A DNA stretch of 64,000 bases, taken from assembly GCA_029582155.1 (NCBI GenBank), contig CM055896.1, forward strand, positions 2,343,501 to 2,407,500, written 5' to 3'. Source of the stretch: Panopea generosa (lineage: Eukaryota > Mollusca > Bivalvia > Adapedonta > Hiatellidae). Shown piece by piece: positions 20,431 to 32,560 of this stretch. Made by a program: the position numbers and the translations under genes. The notes under the pieces were generated by a model that was not told where the DNA came from, searched no databases, and saw only the letters and a list, made by a program, of their open reading frames with translations. Position 1 is the stretch's first letter; each line of letters starts with the position of its first letter.

Positions 20431-21271
20431 CGTTGAGAAGTTGAACTTATTTTAACCGTTTACCATACCCAGTCACCTTGTACATTCTGGCTACTTTGAA
20501 TAAGTTGAAATATGATAAAACTGTGCCACGGCTACGCCAACGGAGCGGAATTACGGAATGGCACAAGCAAAGGTCATAAAACGCAATATTGACTTGACTG
20601 TGGATTTTAGTGATAGTGGTTTTATTTCAACGGCACTATAACGGTAACGCAGAGGAATTTTAAATGCAATTCTGCGATTGCGTTTTCCAAGAAATTAACT
20701 ATGCTATGGAACACTAATTGTTTTCGACTTAAAATAAATCTAAGAAAATTATCATATATTACAAAGCTGTGCATTTCTTTTCCGTTTGGGTAATACATTA
20801 CAAAACTACATTTAACTGATTTAGAGATTATGTGTCGCCCACCACAACGATAACAATCTCTCATACATAACTCCTAAATATAGTGTTATCTATGTGTCTG
20901 CACAATTCAATTCAACTATTTCAAGTTAAAATTTCTTGAACATCAACATAGCAGAATTGGTATCAAAACATCACATACGTAATAAATAAATGATTCAAAA
21001 AGAAAAGACGGATGGGAGATCAAATATATTTATTCTGATTGGCAAGATACCATACTGTGAACAAAATTACTAACCGGCCTTAATTGGCCTATTCTGAGGA
21101 TTTCGCGCTGCGATTACATTATATATACAAAATAAATCTTTAACTAATAATACCGGTAACAGATTATTTCCTAGACACTGCAGATATTGGTCGTTAGACA
21201 TAACATTCGAGTAATTGTACAATAAAAACATTAAATGTGTTTGGTATAATTGCTATATTAACATATATATC
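20431..21271. other. noncoding stretch
   Basis: No gene or repeat recognised. The frame 20622-20864 (minus, 80 codons) has no recognisable features. Confidence 0.45.
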
Positions 21272-21319
21272 GCACTCACGAATAAACGCCCGAATTTATT
21301 GGCGAAAACTAATGAGTGC
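21272..21319. repeat. symmetrical fold-back, 48 bp
   Basis: GCACTCA (21272-21278) pairs with TGAGTGC (21313-21319), and CGCC (21287-21290) pairs with GGCG (21301-21304). Both pairs share one axis, separated by 8-base internal loops on each side and a 10-base apex. Confidence 0.6.
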
Positions 21320-21804
21320 AAGGTAAAGCCTTACGGACAGTGCAACATTTGCTCAATTAATTAAAATGTGTTGATTCTTTTTTTTTACAAAATAATAAAA
21401 ATATTCCATTACTGATGTTTTAACTCTATTAACAAGTGAATATTTATGTGATAACGTTGTTCATGAAGCTGCTGTCACACATCGCCTTCTTTCATATGTT
21501 TTTGTTTTTAATGCACTTGTTTTGAAATTGCCATTATAACTGACACTAATTTGACGGAATCCCTTTGACACGTGTTGCTATGTCAAAACTTTACTGGGCA
21601 CATGTAATGAGGAGTTTGCCAAAGGCCTGAAAGGACTTTTCCTGTCGTCAATGGTATCCATACCCCTGTATACTAGTAATCTTATAACTGTAATAATTTT
21701 AAATTATTCAATACATTTGTTATAACTTATAAATGTATTCTAATTGAACTGGCTAATATATTGTTATACATCTTGAATCAAAATGATTAAATACATTCAA
21801 ATAA

Positions 21805-22622
21805 ATATCTCATTCAAAACATGGTCATATTGAATAAAGTAACATCTCTAAAAAATCTCACTCAAAACAGTGTCATATTAAAAAAAGTAACATTACTAAA
21901 GATCACATTCATAACAAGTCATATTGAATTAAGTAACATCTCTGAAAAAATCTCGTTCATAACAGTGTTATATTGAATGAAGTAACATCGCTAAAAATCA
22001 CATTCATAACAGGTTCATATTGAATAAAGTAACATCACTAAAAATCACATTCATAACAGGGTCATATTGAATAAAGTAACAACACTAAAAAATCACATTC
22101 ATAACAGTGTCATATTGAATAAAGTAACATCACTTAATATTCACATTCTTAACAAGGTCATATTGTATAAAGTAACATCACTAAAAATCACATTCATAAC
22201 AATGTCATATTGAATAAAGTATCATCACTAAATTTTCACATTCTTAACAGGGTTATATTGAATAAAGTAACATCACTAAAAATCACATTTATAACAGTGT
22301 CATATTGAATATAGTAAACATCAATAAATAAATCTTGTTCATAACAGTGTCATATTGAATAAAGTGACATCACTAAATATTCACATTCTTAACAGGGTCA
22401 TATTGAATAAAGTAACATCACTAAAAAATCACATTTATAACAGTGTCATATTGAATATAGTAAACATCAATAAAAAAAATCTTGTTCATAACAGTGTCAT
22501 ATAGAATAAAGTAACATCACTAACTATTCACATTCATAACAGTGTCATATTGAATATAGTAAACATCAATAAAAAAAATCACGTACAAAACAGTGTCATA
22601 TTAGATAAAGTAATCATCACAT
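21805..22622. repeat. 47-bp minisatellite, about 17 units
   Basis: Consensus: AAAGTAACATCACTAAAAAT CACATTCATAACAGTGTCAT ATTGAAT. Units vary in length from about 45 to 52 bp, mainly through A-run changes and a variant with AAACATCAATAAA. Position-specific variants (TTCACATTCTTAACAGGG; CTTGTTCATAACAG) recur at intervals, which points to block duplications. A 9-bp hairpin (AATACATTT/AAATGTATT, 21710-21739) lies just upstream. Confidence 0.93.
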
Positions 22623-24261
22623 AAGGCAAAGTCAAGAGGGGTAATCACTTTATATGAGGAGCGTTATTACTATCAAACATGTATGAGTGGGGCAGAATAT
22701 TTGATTATACCGAAACTATATCATGTAGTATCAAAACACGTATTCGTTCTGCGTATGCATGGTAGTGATAGTAAATACAATTCTGCTGGTACATGTAGTA
22801 GCTATAGGATAGAAAAGGATCGGAAAAGAACAGATCGCACATTGTTTTCTGGTTTTAGTGATACTAATAGGAAACGCACCTTTTTGCGCATATGCTAGTA
22901 AAATAAAGTATTGCACTGCTGAGAGCAAAGCTATTAGAGTGAATGTGTTTGGTAATTTACTATAAGCAATTCATGTAATAAAATAGTGTGTCAAATACAT
23001 GGTGATTTACATTTCTGAATTTGAAATTCAAACATATTTATAAAGTATATTGGTAATGGCATTTAATTTGTTTTAAAATAATTTCGTTTAATTAGGAATT
23101 GACCCAACCCGACGACGATTATTGCTCCGCTCACATGGTGACGTGTGTTTCCAAGTTAATGCAATGTAGTGTTTACTTAGATATCACCAGCTTGTGTAAT
23201 TGCGGCACAGAAACCAATATCGAACGCTGATTTGATTATGGACTTGTTTGATTGTAGTCTATTTGCTAACTAGTCATTTTACATGTTGGCTGTAATAGTG
23301 TGAACATTTACGTTGCGATTTAATTTTAAAAGCAGTAAGACATTATTTTGAACCGAAATATATTAATGTTTTATCCGACAATTTTCAATTAACAGCCGTG
23401 AATAGCATTGACCTATATTATTCAGAAAGTTGCAGTTTCAATAAAAATTATAGGTTTATGTTTCAGAGAACAACCCTCAGTGATTACGTTTTCATTTTTA
23501 TTACTGTAAATTTGCATTTCAACATTGTTAAGGAAATTGAAAGCAACCAAACTTTATTTAATACCAGCAATTTTGACAATTAATTTCAAAACATCTAACT
23601 GAACAAAAACAATACCAATTTCTACAGTGGAAAACAATCTAGAATTTTGACAAATTGAGTTGCTTTTATTAATATATATTGAACAAAAACGTATTTTATA
23701 AATTACACAAATATCAACGAAAGACATTCGTGTAAAATATTATGTAAAACTAAATGTTGAAAAAGTATAATGACTGTCGTTTAAACTCAAATTGCAGAAC
23801 AAAACCATATTTAACAAAGTAATTGGAACTATAACCGATTTTCCCTCGTCTAATCTCAATCATTAATGTATTTTCTGTAAAAAAATATTTAGTTTACAAC
23901 AAAAATGTGTTTGATTTTGTGAATGATTCAAACTAATTTGCATATAAATGATTTATTTAAGTGGTGTGTATCAATCAAGGGACGTGGTTTTATACTTGCA
24001 AACGATAATCAACGAAGTTGTGCAAATATTTTCTTTTTATAAACGTTTCATTATAACATATATTTGCAATTAAGAGAGACATTATTTTCTTGAAAGTTAC
24101 CATACTTACTAAAAATACATCCAGTCAATCTAATGGTGTAGTTTTAAATTCCTTAATTAAAGTATATAATTCCAAAATTAAGCTACCAATTTCTAAAATA
24201 TAAATGTATTTATCCTAAATATAAAAGAAGTTTATCCAAGGACATGCTTTTCTCTCGAATT
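22623..24261. other. AT-rich noncoding stretch
   Basis: No repeat or gene recognised. Several 60-70 codon frames occur without recognisable content. Confidence 0.45.
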
Positions 24262-24415
24262 AGGTATAAAAAGCAGGGGACTCTATGCCTGTCCCATAAT
24301 TCATAGCAATGTATCGCTTACTAAACTGTGACGTCATTCAAACTTTCAGTTGAAGCAACTGACCAATCAACGTGCTCAAATGTGGCTTTCCCAACATTGC
24401 TTTGTAACGGAGCCA
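24262..24415 (-). mobile_element. CRE/CCAAT repeat family, copy C (inverted)
   Basis: On the minus strand it matches the 14.6 kb copy from the CCACATTTGAGCACGTTGAT segment to TTATGGGACAG. CCAAT (24363-24367) and a perfect TGACGTCA (24329-24336) keep the 26-base spacing of copy B. It appears truncated at the end farthest from the CCAAT box. Confidence 0.65.
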
Positions 24416-25029
24416 AAATTACATACAATATTGAATAAATATAGTTTTCAAATTAGTAAAAGATTAAATCATTTTATTTTATTTTTCATTCATCAATTAA
24501 AAAATAAACAGTTTTTTTTTCTTCTTTTCTCTTCGTTCTGCAGGTATAGTTTTCTCTAGAAACACTATTTCTAAAGTTATTAGAAATGTGTTTATCGCAG
24601 AATTTTAAGGGTCTTTTTCTATTTTTTTTTCTTTCCCCTTGCAAATCGGAGATATTTTTTTATATTTTATATATACATTATCTCTATATATGATTTATGA
24701 AACTGTACATAACTAAATCATTTAACATTGTAACTTGTAACGTTATGTACATACAGAATAAATGACAAATACGTCAGTTTTGAGCTTAAAACAGGTTAAG
24801 GATTGCATTAAACCTCGTTCTCTCTTTATAAGTCTATATTTCTTTTATATCGGTCGACGTGCCGTAAAACACAATTCATTCATTCATTCGTTTACATCTA
24901 TTAACGAAGATGTTTAAACTTAATTATTTTACAACGATTGCGAAACATGTATTGTGAAACAGGTTCTTACAAAGCAGACAAATTAAACTTCGTGTCGTCG
25001 TCAGTACAAACAGTACTAACAATATAGTG
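24416..25029. other. noncoding stretch with a possible SINE tail
   Basis: GACGTGCCGTAAAACACAAT, then three ATTC units (24857-24896), looks like the 3' end of a SINE with a tetranucleotide tail, by analogy with the (CAAT)n tail at 3.55 kb. Pyrimidine runs occur around 24510-24640. No gene seen. Confidence 0.4.
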
Positions 25030-25140
25030 ATAAAGTGTCTTGTTCAAAGAAACACACAAAACCGTCGCGGAGGTTTGAACGTTAGACCCTCAGATCTCTG
25101 ATCCAATTTTCTACCCCTGGACTACTAAGTAAAACTAAAT
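25030..25140 (-). mobile_element. tRNA-derived SINE head fragment
   Basis: On the minus strand, TAGTCCAGGGGTAGAAAATT resembles an A box and CGTTCAAACCTC a B box about 45 bases later. AGACACTTTATCACTATATT follows the head on that strand, and TTCTTTGAACAAGACACTTT matches the generic body following such heads. Too decayed to assign a tRNA. Confidence 0.45.
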
Positions 25141-26047
25141 GTCAAACATTCTCTAATAAAATTGAGATGTATTATTCAGGAGATAAATGGCTACTCAGCT
25201 TTGCCGACAATCTATGTGATCCGATAGGCTGAATATATCATCGTCAACTGCCTTAGGAATAAATGGATAAAGCATAAGAAGTGTTTCCATTTTTGAAATT
25301 TCCGGTGAAATATTTAGGGAATATTAGGGATGGTTCCATATTTTAATATTTCCAAGCTATGTGTGTTTTTCAATGATTCATATATTTCCGATAAACTGTT
25401 TCAGAAACATCAAAGGGTATTTGAACTACTTTGGTAGTGATAAAACATTTTTTATTTGCTTGAAAAATGATATGTGCAATATCATTTCTTGTATTAGAAT
25501 ATAACTATATCTTATTTCTGTTTTAAGCGATTAAAGGCAAACTCAAAATTCAACTTAATCAGTTTTATGCATAACATTACAAAACTCATAGATTAATGAT
25601 TAATGAAAGTGGTAATAACAATGTTTCAGAGAAAGATTAACGTTCGATTGATACATTTTATATATTGATTACACCTGAGCGATGGCAAAGCCATTAACCT
25701 TGTTTCTCATCTTGTGTACGTTTGTAGCGTCTTTACCGTTTTTATTATACTGGGCGTTTGTATTTATTCTGTTGTAGTGGTTGTGATAATAAGACTTGTT
25801 GGGCATATGTTTTCTCACATTTAATAGAATTTTCAATGGGAAACAAATATTTGATGAAATGCATATATATTTTAGACCAAGTGATCTATGGTGATATTTC
25901 AATACCACTTACCTTTCATCTACATATGCCATTCACCGATAATGTTATATATTCGAGCCGAAATTGCGTTCATTACATTACTTTAGTAAGTCAAATTGAA
26001 GTTTTATGTTGTCATATACAAATTATATTGCTTTGGAAATATGATGA
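25141..26047. other. noncoding stretch
   Basis: No repeat recognised. The 115-codon frame 25758-26105 (plus) ends inside the SINE fragment at 26.05 kb and overlaps a minus-strand frame. It shows no domain or signal and is not supported as a gene. Confidence 0.45.
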
Positions 26048-26102
26048 TGTTGTTGTTGTTGTATGGTGTTTAGCGTCGCTTTCAACATTTTTTCAGTCAT
26101 TA
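26048..26102 (-). mobile_element. family 1 SINE, 3' end only
   Basis: GTTGTTGTATGGTGTTTAGC GTCGCTTTCAACA is nearly identical to 1997-2040. The rest of the element is missing, as expected from 5' truncation during reverse transcription. Confidence 0.85.
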
Positions 26103-26438
26103 TGAAACCCGTCCCACATTTTTGCAACAGATCGGTAAATATCCTAATGCGACTCGTCTTTTAATTAACCAAACTGCGCGTAGCGATGCGCAGTAACAAC
26201 CCGCAGAAACGTCTTTAAAGACTTAGTATATCCACAGGGTCCGTTCGAAAGTGAAGTAACGAAAGCGAAGATCTGAGAAGCTGTAAAACATCATTTTTTG
26301 TTAAAATCAAGACAAAGCTCACTCAATTTAAAGAAAATGGTACCTGACGTGATTTAATACTAAAAAGTATATGGCGTTGATTTTCTTAATTATATGACAA
26401 AAACAATACACTTATTGAACTGCACCCTCCTAACACAA

Positions 26439-26625
26439 TATACAATCAAACCTGTCTTAAGCAGCCAGTCAATGGAATGAACAGAAGTGGCATTTTTAAA
26501 ACTGGTTGTTGCTTAACACAGATGGATATACTCTGAAAGCATAGAGATGGGTAGTAGCAAATGTGGCTGCTTAAGACAAGTGGCTGCTTAATAGAGATGA
26601 CCGCTTACACAGGTTTGACCGTATA
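26439..26625. mobile_element. small inverted-repeat element (MITE-like), copy 2
   Basis: Ends TATACAATCAAACCTGTCTT and, on the other strand, TATACGGTCAAACCTGTGTA, an imperfect terminal inverted repeat with TATAC and TCAAACCTGT conserved. Internal GTCTTAAGCAGCCAGTCA and GTGGCTGCTTAAGACAAGTG mirror each other, as in copy 1 at 4.55 kb. 187 bp and no coding frame. Confidence 0.7.
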
Positions 26626-27937
26626 AATATCTCATTACACTAATTTACTATGATGTATAATTTGTTTCTCTACAGCACCCCTATTTATCAATAAAGGTCC
26701 CCGTAGCGTTCCGCTGCTCCACTTTACTTTAATTTAAATAACGACAGCTTATCACAGTATGTGTCAAAATATGATAATAAATGTATCCTCTTACTAAACT
26801 TTTACGCTTGGAATTTGAAACACATTTGTATTTGCATATAAATCCCATACAAAACACATTAAATAAAGACATGTTTGTCTCATATCTTGTATAATTACAT
26901 TTGAATGTAAATTATTTTCTAGATTTCTAGGTTTCTTGGTTTAAGAATTAATTCGAGAAATAAATAATAATGTTCAATGTCCCTTGTAGACTATTTATGA
27001 ACTAATCGTGCAATATTGCTAAATATATCTATTGTAATATTCATTTGGGTAAAATAAAAGTCAGGAACAATAAACCATTTTATATTATTTCTAGTTGCCA
27101 TGACTGCATATTATTGGAAAATAGTTTTTTTTAACTTTCACATGAACCAGATAGATGTTACATTGTAAAAGAACAAACGCCATCACTAAATATAGAACTT
27201 TGTCCTTTTTGTATTTATCAATTAATTTACGGTGCTGGCGTGTAATAAACTAATAACACATTTTTTTTTTATATAATTCTTGTGTAATATCACTTCTGAA
27301 TCATCGTTCGGTGTTTTCCATGTAATTCGGCTCTCGTACGTAAAATGCCGAACTACGTTTCGACTTCCCCAAGTATATAAATGACGTCGATTTGCCATGG
27401 TAAAATGACATTTTTGAGACTATACGTCAAACGATGACTGACGGCTACTTATTATAACCAATTGATTCTCGTTCTTTATATATATGGTATGTTAGATAAA
27501 TGGTTGATGTAGTATTTGTTTGAGTTTTGTAATAAAAAAATACATTCGTGCTCATGTATTGTTTAATTTATTAAACTCGTTAGCAAAAATAAGATAACAC
27601 TCGTCAGAGCATTGCATACTATAGTTATATACTTTTGGCAACTCATGTAATACATTCAATAATAAATGAGCACTCGTATAAGACCCTCTATTTAAATGAC
27701 GATTAATTTCCAAAGCTGCTCTACGTAATTATCGAATATACGTTCCCTCTCTTTTGAAGTGTTATATAATATAAAGTTCTCGTAGTAGTTTCATTTCTAA
27801 AGTTCTTATTTTTATGTCTGAGACACATTTCTATGAATTGTGTGATATGTTATACAAAACTCGATTACAAAAAGTTATGGCTTTTTGTCACAATGATTTT
27901 ATTTAGAGAATTAAACATACTAGTATTTGTTTAAAAT
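26626..27937. other. AT-rich noncoding stretch
   Basis: No gene or repeat recognised. TGACGTCG (a CRE-like word) occurs near 27382 beside TATATAAA, but no gene follows. Confidence 0.4.
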
Positions 27938-28139
27938 GGACAGGATAAGGTTGTTGTACATGGGCAGGATAAGGTTGTTGTACATGGACAGGATAAGGTT
28001 GCTGTACATGGACATGGATAAGGATGTTGTACATGGGCAGGATAAGATTGTTGTACATGGACAGGATAAGGTTGTTGTACATGGACAGGATAAGGTTGTT
28101 GTACATGGACATGGATACGGTTGTTGTACATGGACATGG
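27938..28139. repeat. 24-bp minisatellite, about 8.5 units
   Basis: Unit GGACAGGATAAGGTTGTTGT ACAT, with GGGCAGG and GGACATGG variants (some 25 bp). Because 24 is divisible by three, several frames on both strands stay open and encode short peptide repeats (for example VVHGQDK on the plus strand). These are not evidence of a gene. Confidence 0.95.
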
Positions 28140-28299
28140 GTTAAACGAAAATGATACTATCACAATCGTCATCTTATTACTTATGAACCAAGACAAGACA
28201 TGTTAATGTACTAAAGAGGAACTGAAGTTGATTTTATACTTATAATATATGTTTCGTTTTTAAAAGCAAAAGAAATAATACAATCGACGAATTGGAATG

Positions 28300-28575
28300 G
28301 TGTTGCTGTATAGTGTTAGCGTCGCGTTCAACAATTTTTCAATCATACCGCGACTACTTGAGATAGTATAATGAACGCTGCCACACTGGAGTATCATGCC
28401 ACAGGCACATGGTATGATACCCCACCATGTCGCGTTATACTGACATCGTGCATATAAGATCTAGAGCTATTATATAAATGCAATGCGGAGCACCAAGCGA
28501 GGAAAGCTTCTAATATTGTTTTTGGTATGACTCGGTCGGGAATCGAGCTCACAAGAGGCGAACGCTCTACCTGGG
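28300..28575 (-). mobile_element. family 1 SINE, decayed copy
   Basis: TTAGCGTCGCGTTCAACAAT, CACACTGGAGTATCATGCCA and AGCACCAAGCGAGGAAAGCT match the 2.0 kb element. The tRNA-head B box is degenerate (GGGAATCGAGCTC on the plus strand) and the A box is mostly lost. GACGGTGTC near the middle is deleted. Confidence 0.85.
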
Positions 28576-29168
28576 AATATTGTTAATGAATGTTTATCAT
28601 AATATGATTTATTTGTCTGCGTTGTACATGTACAAACCCGCATACTCCCGCGACCCATCGGTAAAGTAGTTCGATCCTCTGCCATTTCAACCCAACAGAA
28701 GCTCTTCGCTCCCCAGAAAGCGTACACCCCGCACATTACCTACAATCATTTTTTTGTGAGGCGATGTAAAGAACAATTTTGATATTATCTTGCATCAAAA
28801 CATTAATCTAATATCCGAGAAGATATGTTCTCTGAGCGATAAACACATATGTAGTATGAAGAATTGTAATTCATGCTATGTTGTGAGAAGGTCTCGTTCG
28901 AAGTAACACAATCATGCCATCATATGCCACTGAGCGGCAGTATTTATGTATTATGAAAACACTTTGTGTTGCTTGATTCCCCAAGATATCAAATATTGGC
29001 AGTTTTATATTGTAATTATTTAATATCTAAAATAAGATTACTCAATTATTAAAACGGTTACATCTTTGTAGATATATATATGCCTATGATGAGAAGTTGA
29101 ATTTAAAGGATACGGCATTCCAACGCATAGCAGCAACTTATTCAATGCATAGACTTAGTATGATAAGA
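28576..29168. other. noncoding stretch
   Basis: The first 170 bases are somewhat GC-richer and contain an 88-codon frame on the minus strand (28470-28736), partly inside the SINE. No domain recognised. Confidence 0.4.
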
Positions 29169-29188
29169 ACACACACACACACACACAC
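29169..29188. repeat. (AC)n microsatellite
   Basis: Ten AC units. About 75 bases downstream, ACACCGA is repeated in tandem three times (29264-29287). Confidence 0.93.
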
Positions 29189-29288
29189 ATGTGAAAACAA
29201 TGGCCACTTTTTTGGAACGGTCCATAAACAAGCGTCATATTGGGATGAAACATGTTGTAAAAGAACACCGAACACCGAACACCGAACT

Positions 29289-30666
29289 TCGTTCTTTGAC
29301 AAATTCAGACATTATAAATGAAATAGTTCCTCAAAACCATTCCCTTACGAATAAACTAAAATATACTCTTATATGATAAGAAAGTATAGCGCTGCAATTT
29401 ATGCAAACGACTGATATATGTAAGATAAGTCGCACTCTGTCAGATATGATTGTGTTTAATCTCAATCTGACTAAAGAACTCGATCTTCCTAAATGTAAAA
29501 TTTGATGACGATCTACTCAAATTCTTCTTTTTGAATGACTGATTTTCAACACCGCTGTTAAAAAAACATTTACAGCATGACGGTGCTAAAATCAGGTTAC
29601 TTAGCATTTCATATGTTGCACGATGTTATAAAGCTGTCACGATTTTATGAGTTTCACATGCCGTTTGCAATAAGTTGCAATTAGATTGCATGTATACATT
29701 CAGCATGTTGACAACGTTGATCTTTCAACCATGCGTATAATATGCTTTTAATAAAAACACGACAACATTACGTTGTTGTTTTATCGAAATCAGTTAGAAA
29801 ATATAACATAAATATAAGTAAAAGCACAATTCGGGTAATGAAAATCATACGTCTAATTTAATAATCCCTTTGAGCTTTACAAACATTAAAGCCTCCCAAC
29901 ATTATTCATCGCCTGATGGAAACTCAACATTGCGCTTTAATCCTTAAATAAATGTTGATGAATTGAGAAAAAGTATACTGGAAGCCATCATTGATTCACT
30001 CACTTTATTAAGCATAAACATTTACAAATATAACATAGTTAACATAAATCATATCGAAAAGAGTATAATAAATACAAATATTCGTAAAATCAACTTTTCA
30101 TTTTTAATTTGTTGGTCATTTTGTTACCTTTTATATAGTCAATGGCGTTCTTGTTTACATTCATTGATGTAGTACAGCGTCAGCTTGATCGAGCATTCCA
30201 AGGCCATATATAATGTAAAGTATGTCGCATTATATTGCAAGAATGGATGTTTTGTTATTGCATATATCAGGCCAAAGTGTGTTTTATATGTGAGAAAAAT
30301 GTCCCATATCTTTATATTTATATCTTTATTTATGTTTAATCACTGACTTCAAGTAGATATTGTAATTGTGAAACATATTACTTAGCACAATAACACCAGC
30401 AAGTATATATTACCACCTGTACTCACAGAATCAGTTTTTGTTGACTCAACAACTGTTTGTTTGCAGAGGGTGTTGCATAATTCGTTACCTTTTATGAGCA
30501 GATTCAATAAGATTCCTTTACATCTTTTTGTGTTTTATTCGTTTCCAAAAGGATCCTTTTATCAAAAAGTATTACCTGTATGGCCAATATAGTTTTACTT
30601 GTTTGGCCAATGTAGTTTATATGTTTGGCCTATAATGTTTTAGTGTGTCAAAAGTGTTTTTTTATT
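29289..30666. other. AT-rich noncoding stretch
   Basis: Nothing recognised except short near-repeats around 30577-30640 (three or four copies of TTTGGCCAATRTAGTTT-like words). Confidence 0.45.
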
Positions 30667-30934
30667 AGCTCGCCGGGACGAAGTCCAAGGAGTGCTATTG
30701 TCATGACCCCGACGTCGTCGGCGTCGTCGTCGTCGTCGTCGTCTGTAGACACCCAGGTTAAACTTTTGCGCACAAGTTTCAGATTTCTATGCAACCACTC
30801 ATTAGATGTCAATGAAACTTTGCATGTGTGTTTACCATTATCAGTGGAACACACACAGACAAGAGCCATAACTCTGGGTTGCATTTTTGCCACACTTATG
30901 GTCCTTTTTGGACTTAGACACCACGAGGCGAGCT
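30667..30934 (+). mobile_element. small inverted-repeat element with (GTC)n
   Basis: Left end AGCTCGCC (30667-30674) and right end GGCGAGCT (30927-30934) are perfect 8-bp inverted repeats. Inside are a (GTC)n run at 30712-30743, AACTTTTGCGCACAAGTTTC and GAGCCATAACTCTGGG. This composition resembles noncoding dispersed repeats of bivalves. Long frames on both strands (30625-30948, plus; 30648-30893, minus) are by-products, and the aspartate or serine runs come from the trinucleotide. Confidence 0.65.
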
Positions 30935-31689
30935 TTGTTGTTTTCTGACAGCTCTTGTTTCATATAATGTTTATCTGCATATCAATCAAATAACATTTAT
31001 TCTTTTTTTAAAGGTCTTAGCAAAATATATTTTACATATCTCATGATAGGTTATTCCACTTGGCCTCTGTGAATTATCGAGGGATTAATAATCACCATCT
31101 TATTAATACTGCATCTCTGAAGATATGAGAAGGTTTGCAGTTTACTGCCATATAGCGTCATCTAAAACAGGCTTATATGCATCTCTAAGCAGTTTATAGA
31201 GTCTAGACCGGCGAACATAAACTCATAAGTCAAACAAAGCGATAATTACTCAAAATATAACATTCCTCTTGCTGAAGAAACTAATCTTTGACAGAAAGGC
31301 TATAGTGATTACTTATGAATATTTCATGTCTATTTTGTATGGATTACTATTCTTGTTTCTTCTTGATAATTGCATATATAATATTAAATTAACTATTTGG
31401 CCACATATTTTAGAGTATGTTCTGTTTAACTGATTGTCAGGTTTTCTTCTCAGGCTACACCTATGCCAATATTACAAAGAGATTGGTCATCATATATCAG
31501 TTTTTACTTTTGGAATTTGAAGTATTTACTTCTCATCATTGAGATATCTGATTCTTTGTGATTTACTGGATTTACATATGGTATATTTGCATTTTAATAG
31601 CTGTGGGAGTAGACAGAAGCAATATTATTCGTTGAATGTCTGCCATTCTTCAAACTCATGTACCTTAATCATTGATGATCCGAAGAAAA
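30935..31689. other. AT-rich noncoding stretch
   Basis: No gene or repeat recognised. Confidence 0.45.
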
Positions 31690-32560
31690 TGTTTCCAAAT
31701 AGTATAGTATATTATTCATAGTAAAACTGCTATAATTGCACATTCTGCGTTTACAAAACACATCCTGATTAAGCAAGCGCTACTACGTATTTCACGTTTT
31801 AAATAGCTTTGTCAAAAGAGGTTATGATCCTTTGATTCTAAAACGTACAGCATGGTTTGTAACCAGTCCTGTTTAAAGCTTTCAAGACAAGCAATGCTTA
31901 TTTTAAAAAAAAATCAATCAATCACCAAAAGTAATGTTTCCATGTAAAATGTTCAAATACAATATAACTTACAGTATTATTACCATTATCTAACATTTTG
32001 CGCTTACAAAACACATTATCCTGCTTTTATCAAATGCAATTTTCCCTCGTTTTAAATAAATCGGATAGTAAATTAGATGTTTTGTCGACACACAGACTAT
32101 ATATAATAATAAGTAAATGCATTACATTACATTTAGGATTTTTTAACTAATTACATGAATGATGTAGATATTATATGAAATGTTCTACAAAATTAATGTG
32201 AAAATTAAATGATATTTCTAGAAAATATCAAATTCGTTACAGAATTGATACATCATTTGAATGTATTATATAGAAATAATGTCTTAATATCTTCCACTTT
32301 TTAAATTAATAGCAACCAGTATGATTAATTTAAAACAAATTCTATCAAATGAGATACAAAAAACAAGATTTCAGATTGCTATGTTATTAGAGAATGATTG
32401 AAACCTATCTGGTGCTAGGTCTATTATAGTGACTAGAAAACACATGTGTTCATGGCAAGCGAATCCATTACAATAAACACGAGACCAACAACATAATTCA
32501 AAACTAAAACCTGATTTATCGTGTTTTGTTTTTATATATAATTTAGCGTTTATATACGAA
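31690..32560 (+). repeat. diverged repeat R2, copy 1 (with a nested partial copy)
   Basis: 31815-32560 aligns with 36175-36955 and its second part with 38385-38960. Anchors are ATCCTTTGATTCTAAAACGT, TACAAAACACATTATCC, CGGATAGTAAATTAGA, GATTGCTATGTTATTAGAGA and TATCTGGTGCTAGG. 31690-31810 is an extra partial copy of the segment around TACAAAACACATCCTG. No frame is conserved between copies. Confidence 0.75.

Noticed and set aside
21805..22622. CRISPR-like array
   Set aside because: Repeats are contiguous with no unique spacers, and the genome is eukaryotic. It is a minisatellite.
25758..26105. 115-codon plus-strand frame as a gene
   Set aside because: Ends inside a SINE fragment, overlaps an antisense frame, and shows no domain or compositional shift.
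30625..30948. 107-codon frame with serine run
   Set aside because: The serine run is a (GTC)n/(TCG)n microsatellite inside a small inverted-repeat element.
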